Assembly: GCA_009746045.1 (NCBI GenBank)
Contig: RPFO01001114.1
Span: forward strand, 1-32,159
From: Mesostigma viride
Lineage: Eukaryota > Streptophyta > Mesostigmatophyceae > Mesostigmatales > Mesostigmataceae
Length of the DNA stretch: 32,159 bases
Direction: 5' to 3'
Below the pieces are notes generated by a model that was given only the letters and a program-made list of their open reading frames with translations, did not search any database and was not told the origin of the DNA. A program made the position numbers and the translations under genes. Of this stretch, positions 27,932 through 32,159 are shown piece by piece (within the stretch, counting starts at the first letter, position 1; every line of letters starts with the position of its first letter).

Positions 27932-28983
27932 CCCGACACGCTGGCCATTCTGAAACAGTACCTGGCTCAGGCTGAGTCTGAGTCTGGGGTGAGTCGTAAA
28001 GCCGAAAAGGGCTTGAGAGGCTTGATCCGCTTTCTTTCGGCCGAGATAGCGTTTGCAGAGAAGTCCGGTGTCGTCGCCAACCGAGTGTCCTCCAGTCAGA
28101 ACATAATTTGGAAGAACGACCGCTGGGCCGTCTTGCATTGTTCGAAGCCACACAGCGAGCCATTCATGGGAAGAGGGTCGTTGGTGACGACATGTATGAG
28201 GTTTTGAAGATCGCGCAGTCGTGCATCCTTAATCTGAAGGAGGATGTCGGACGTTACTTTCCCCGTCGTGCTTTAATATGGTCGACGCTCTTTGATGAGG
28301 TTGAAAAGTTCGAGGTCCACATTGGCTTCACATGCATCGAGGCTTCCTATATGGAAACCTTGAAAACCACTGCGTTGCATCAGCTCTTTAAACTCATGAC
28401 TGGAGATATGAGAGCGGATTCGAGGGCTTCACTGTCGGAAGATGAAGTGTTTGATATTGTCAGGCAAGGATTTGTTGACACGTCCAACAGTGACTATATC
28501 GTAATTGTGCCGGGAAGAATGAATGACGTAGGAGGATTGGAGGAGCGCGCACATGAAGTGATCGCGCATTTGGACATGGCAAGAGACCACTTACTGCAAT
28601 CTTTTGTTAAGTGGCGGACTGACTTTCTTGTCAGCCCGGACGCCAGCCTTTCGCGGGAAGCGGTCGCTTTCTTTTTGGATTGGGCTGGACAGGTGATCCA
28701 AAGTTTCCGGCACCGGGAGGACTTCCATGTTATTCAGACATATAAGCCATACCGGGAAGTCGTCCAGGAATGGTTGGATCAAATCTCGTTGGTTGATTGT
28801 CTCCAGAGTATCCGAACCAAGACAGACACGGAGTGGTCTGATTTAGAGGCGGGAGGCCATTGGCAGTCCCTCGAGTTGTTCTTCGAGGCGGAATTGAGGC
28901 GGCAACTGGAAAAGGAGAGAGCCCATCAAGTGCCGATATGGCCTTTGGGGAAGATTTTGAGGAGGTGGAAGTTCTACGTTTCG
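27932..28983 (+). CDS. Plus-strand gene, exon 2 (contains a frameshift)
   Basis: 1052 bp, one base short of a multiple of three, while the other complete exons except exon 6 are exact multiples. Up to about 28090 the frame reads PDTLAILKQYLAQAESESGV and KGLRGLIRFLSAEIAFAEKS. From about 28110 a second frame gives ALFEATQRAIHGKRVVGDD and MYEVLKIAQSCILNLKEDVG. It continues through FDIVRQGFVDTSNSDYIVIV and HLDMARDHLLQSFVKWRTDF to WPLGKILRRWKFYVSV, ending TCG|GTACGT. A single-base loss between about 28003 and 28205 explains this. It is mostly helical by composition; no family recognised. The frameshift may be a mutation or an assembly error. Confidence 0.55.
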
Positions 28984-29090
28984 GTACGTTAACTTGCCGA
29001 TATCGTTTATCGATTTGGGTTGTTTCCATTCCCTGAATAGGGCTCTATATGCTGACCAACCTTCATGGTTTGTCCTGTCATATCATGCAG

Positions 29091-29606
29091 GGGGGCTCCA
29101 TGCCAGGGGACGTATCGGAGGATTTACCTAATTTGTCAGACTTGGTTGATAAGGTGGGTGCTTGTCCGTCGAGTTTCCACGAGCATCTTACATGGGGTCT
29201 AGCTGCAGGTAGACCCTCACCCTTTTATTGAGACTGACATGTTCGGCTAATTTCAACGGTGCCCCCAACCAATCTGTTGTCTTTTTTCAGGGGGCGGCTG
29301 CGGCGATGGCTGTTGACAGTGCTGGTATTTGGTCTGGACTCGAGATGGAAATGGTAAGCATTAAACGATATCCGGATGTCTGCATTTCGCCTGAAGTTTT
29401 AGTGAGCGCATTATGCGAAATATACAAATATCGACTAATTTTGATTTCCAATGAGCTGTCGTATTCGGTGTTGACAGGCGGGGGGTTTGGCCTCAGCAGG
29501 CGCTGCCGGAGAGGAAGAAAACGCTGGAGGAGATGAGGATGGGGGGGATGAAAACGCTGGAGGAGATGAGGATGGGGGAGACGCTGAGGGAGAAGTGGCT
29601 GTGCAG
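29091..29606 (+). CDS. Plus-strand gene, exons 3-5 (short, Gly/acidic)
   Basis: Three small phase-0 exons: 29091-29153 (63 bp), 29291-29353 (63 bp) and 29478-29606 (129 bp). Acceptors are ATCATGCAG, TTTTTTCAG and GTTGACAG; donors are AAG|GTGGGT, ATG|GTAAGC and CAG|GTACGT. They encode a flexible linker: GSMPGDVSEDLPNLSDLVDK, then AAAAMAVDSAGIWSGLEMEM, then a tandem acidic repeat (ENAGGDEDGGD twice). The intron at 29154-29290 carries a palindrome at 29195-29216 (GGGTCTAGCTG plus CAGGTAGACCC). The introns at 28984-29090 and 29354-29477 have none. Confidence 0.55.
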
Positions 29607-29651
29607 GTACGTTCATCCGCCGCGAGTTCGTGTGATTTTTTTCGTGCTGAG

Positions 29652-29672
29652 GGGTATCTCCGCAGAGAGACG
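29652..29672. repeat. Palindrome copy (degenerate) in intron 5
   Basis: GGGTATCTCCG plus CAGAGAGACG, within the intron 29607-29732. It keeps the outer half-site pattern but has a disrupted centre. Confidence 0.5.
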
Positions 29673-29732
29673 ATGGTGCAACAATCGAACTGAGGTCAAG
29701 TCCCTTCTTGTTCGTTTTTTTTTGTAATGCAG

Positions 29733-30274
29733 GCGGGGGCTGTCGCTGGGGGTACTGCGGGGGGAAGGCGGCGAAGCCTCCATTGACTGAGCATGAAAGG
29801 GAAAAGCTGGATTCCCGCAAGAAGGTTGCGAAGGATCATATTATTGCTGTTGGCCTGATCATGCTTAAGTCTCCGCCCGATGGCGTCGATTCGGAGGGAC
29901 CTGCGGGGTCCGAGTTTCGCAAGTACCTGACACGACTTGAGGCGGAAGTCGATGCCGATTTCGATACGGAGGTGTTGGGTGACGCTACCTTTAAGAGTGA
30001 ATTGGCATATGAATTCGCAAATCTGGTGAAGTCGAAAGCCACCAAGAATTTCAAGTGGCAGCCTAAGGAGTACTCAGAGGCAAAGGTTGACAAGATCGAG
30101 AAATTCATGAAGGCTGATTTTCGTCGTCGGGCCGCTGAGGGAAAAAGGGCGCTGAATGCGGTGGCAAAGGCCAACAGTAAGAAGAACGCGGAGGCGAAGG
30201 CGGCGGAGAAGGAGGCGAAGAAGGCGGAGAAGGAGAAGGCTAAGGAGGCCAAGAAGCAGCAGAAAACTGGACAG
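29733..30274 (+). CDS. Plus-strand gene, exon 6 (coiled coil, G-run frameshift)
   Basis: 542 bp, one base short of a multiple of three. The phase-0 frame from the acceptor TTGTAATGCAG reads AGAVAGGTAGG and would stop shortly after. One extra G in the run at about 29757-29770 would join it to the long downstream frame. That frame reads KPPLTEHEREKLDSRKKVAK, then HIIAVGLIMLKSPPDGVDS, RKYLTRLEAEVDADFDTEVL and KNFKWQPKEYSEAKVDKIEK. It ends in a Lys/Ala/Glu coil (EKEAKKAEKEKAKEAKKQQK) at donor CAG|GTACGA. A homopolymer miscall or a true single-base deletion are both possible. No family recognised. Confidence 0.55.
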
Positions 30275-30463
30275 GTACGATTGTTGTGAAAATTTAGACC
30301 TCTCGCTGCGGGTAGACGCTGACCGGCTGCGGGACTTTGTGTTTAGTGTCAGTAAGGTACTATTCCAACAGAACTTTGTTCGTCCCTGAACAGGATGTCG
30401 TGGTCGGCCTAAAGATTACTGACTTGAGCAAATCCTGCGGTCCTTTTCGATTTTTTACTTCAG
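30275..30463 (+). other. Intron 6 of the plus-strand gene, with palindrome
   Basis: 189 bp; acceptor TTTTTTACTTCAG. A degenerate palindrome (GACCTCTCGCTG plus CGGGTAGACG) lies at about 30297-30317. Confidence 0.55.
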
Positions 30464-31630
30464 GATGACGGGGGGGACGAAGACGCCACGGTGGAGAAGA
30501 AGTTACCTGGTCATGACGCCGTGTTCGCGCTGGTGAAGGATATGGTCAAGTACTGCTCGAGTAGGCGGATGGCGGACGTCGATGACCTGCCAAACTGGCC
30601 CGAGTTCTCCCCCTTTCTTGAGCTGCTCCGGTCACTCAACAAGCTTTTTAAGGAGGGGGTGCTCACGAGCAGTGGGAACCCGGACACCGACCCTATCATT
30701 GAAAGCTGGAAGCCTTCGAAAAAGGTCGACTCGAACAAGGAGGTCAGGGACCAGAACATCCGGAAGGCCAATACTCTCAGGGAAACGCGTTGGATTCGGC
30801 CGGCCGATTTTCAGCAGACCGGATGTTTCAGTATGCGGATCCAGACGGTCAACGCGCTTATTTTGCCAGAGGCTTTGAGGCAGCGGCGTTTAAACCTTGA
30901 AACCATTAAGGAGAACGGCCGCATTCTCCTCAATGCGCGGGACAACGCCTTGCACTTCAAGGTTGTTGTCCCGGTCTGGCAGTTCCCTTTCCAGGCGCTT
31001 GCCGAATCTCAACCTGACCTTTTCGACAAGCAAATCTTGTGCATGCCGGATTTCGTCAAGTGGCTGAAGCATCACCACGGCGCCAAGATTGACGCGGAGG
31101 ATGTGGGGTCCAGGTACTTCCGGCCCCTTTCGGATACTGAAGTCGACGTGTGGCTTAACACGGAGTCCACCACCTCTTTCCTCGCGAGAGGACTTGAGTG
31201 GCGTACCTACGCCAGGGTGGACGAGGTGGAAGCAGTTTTGCCTCAGGAGATCGAGGGCAGTCGGCAAGTTTTCAACCTGCTGTGCAATACTGCGATGAAG
31301 TCCTACGATCCGAAATTTTTTGAGGAACGGGTACCGGTACCGTATCTGGTTCTCCGGTACGCGGTGGTGGATGGGAACCACTACTTTAAGGGGTTAAAGT
31401 CGTTTCTCAGGGGGCCGGATGGCGGGTGGGGAGAGGTTCGGGCAATGATGTGCGAGGGTGGGGCGGAGTCCAATTTCGCAAATACTCCTAAGGAGGCGGA
31501 GCACGCATTCCAGGACCTGTTGCGGAAATTCCGTGGTGGTTACATGGGTACGAACGTCATTCTTCTCAAGGGTGGCGACCTGCTCCCGTCGTGGAGTGAG
31601 CTGCGAAATCTACCTAAGGCAAAAGAAGAT
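30464..31630 (+). CDS. Plus-strand gene, exon 7 (large globular domain, unknown)
   Basis: 389 codons, uninterrupted, phase 0, between TTACTTCAG|GATGACGGG and AAAGAAGAT|GTAAGC. It starts acidic (DDGGDEDATVEKK), then has the composition of a folded protein: GHDAVFALVKDMVKYCSSRR, DDLPNWPEFSPFLELLRSL, ETRWIRPADFQQTGCFSMRI, ALHFKVVVPVWQFPFQAL, WLKHHHGAKIDAEDVGSRYF, YDPKFFEERVPVPYLVLRYA and GGYMGTNVILLKGGDLLPSW. I recognise no family and see no convincing nuclease, helicase or polymerase motif. It is the best-preserved part of the gene and the best probe for searches. Confidence 0.65.
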
Positions 31631-31885
31631 GTAAGCTATCTATTTTGGCAGGGTCTAGCTGCGGGTAGACCCTCGGAATTTTCGTGGTTGTTTTTTGTGT
31701 GCGCTTCAAGTTTTTTGCGAGGGTCTCGCTGCAGCTAGACCCTCTCCTTTTTTTTGTTGGAATTTTCGTTGCGTATTGTCGGCCGTTTCTTTTTCGAATT
31801 TTGTTAGGGTCTATCCGCAGCTATACCCCTCGCCTTTTATGACTGAGTTTTGTCGTTGCTCGCTCGATGTTAATTGATGTCGCAG
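31631..31885 (+). other. Intron 7 of the plus-strand gene, with three palindromes
   Basis: 255 bp, donor GTAAGC, acceptor TGATGTCGCAG. Copies at 31651-31672 (A-type left, CGGGTAGACCC right), 31721-31742 (C-type left, A-type right) and 31807-31828 (GGGTCTATCCG plus CAGCTATACCC). Confidence 0.7.
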
Positions 31886-32159
31886 GCGGTGCTGACCGGC
31901 AAGCTGGAGAAGCTGTTCGACATCGCCAAGGGGGCGAATTCGGAGGACTTAGCCGTGGCGGATCGTACGCTGGGCCAGGCGTTGCTTGACGTGTGGAACT
32001 ACAACAAGCTATATCTATACGGCAAAGTCACGCGTGGGAAGGGCCACTATATTGCGGATGGCCACTACACCAATCTGCTCACGTACATCCTCCCGGCTAT
32101 GCGGCAAGCGGGGGGAGGGAAGGGAATGTGGAGCCGGCAGCGGTGGATGTACACGAGGA
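31886..32159 (+). CDS. Plus-strand gene, exon 8 (runs off the window)
   Basis: Open in phase 0 from the acceptor to the last base. It encodes AVLTGKLEKLFDIAKGANSE, DLAVADRTLGQALLDVWNYN and KGHYIADGHYTNLLTYILPA, ending MWSRQRWMYTR at the edge. It continues the same unknown protein, and the gene's 3' end lies outside. Confidence 0.6.

Noticed and set aside
16324-31828. CRISPR array
   Set aside because: The palindromes are irregularly spaced, lie in introns, and have repeated rather than unique spacers where tandem. The genome is eukaryotic and no cas-like gene is present.

Overview
This is a eukaryotic, repeat-dominated window with no prokaryotic features. Genes are split by short introns (about 105-405 bp, all phase 0). 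The left half is Ty3-type chromovirus LTR retrotransposon sequence with a plant-style initiator-Met primer-binding site. A non-LTR element with a restriction-like endonuclease, a TIR element, a fold-back element and large minisatellites are also present. My best guess is a streptophyte green alga of the Chara type. This is inference from element types and intron style, not a demonstrated assignment.

Layout. 1-8079: an LTR retrotransposon on the minus strand with nearly identical LTRs (the left one cut by the window edge) and a decayed interior. It keeps only an RT-connection scrap and a post-integrase ORF, so it looks young but non-autonomous. 8080-9089: flanking DNA with a CA/CAN microsatellite. 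9090-9989: a TIR element (about 68-bp TIRs) carrying a LINE ORF1-like scrap. 9992 to about 14640: a second related LTR retrotransposon on the minus strand with LTR, polypurine tract, post-integrase ORF, integrase plus chromodomain, and part of RNase H. It stops abruptly inside RNase H. 14641-16355: a different compartment with an orphan ORF and a 211-bp fold-back element carrying a perfect Pol III B-box.

16356-20080 (minus): a three-exon gene for a large cysteine-rich DDE-type transposase-like protein. 20501-22343: a 5'-truncated endonuclease-type LINE flanked by a 14-bp candidate duplication. 22560-23770: a possible upstream exon and a duplicated segment. 23769-26008: two minisatellites of related 29-30 bp units in opposite orientation. 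26013-26476: palindrome-anchored tandem repeats. 26554 to the right edge (plus): an unrecognised gene of at least eight exons encoding an SP/RS-rich, coiled-coil and acidic protein with a large unknown domain.

The standout signal is a 22-bp dyad-symmetric element, half-site GGGTCTCGCTG (or GGGTCTAGCTG) followed by its reverse complement. About 25 exact or degenerate copies lie only between 16.3 and 31.9 kb. They sit in both introns of the transposase-like gene, in five of seven introns of the plus-strand gene, and throughout the region between the two genes. I found none in a well-supported exon and none in the retrotransposon half. My working hypothesis is a large, unclassified DNA transposon with two divergent multi-exon genes, a central minisatellite/palindrome control region and dispersed dimeric binding sites. 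It may be inserted into the RNase H region of the second retrotransposon. The element's ends are not proven here. The plain alternative is host genes in a genome rich in a palindromic repeat.
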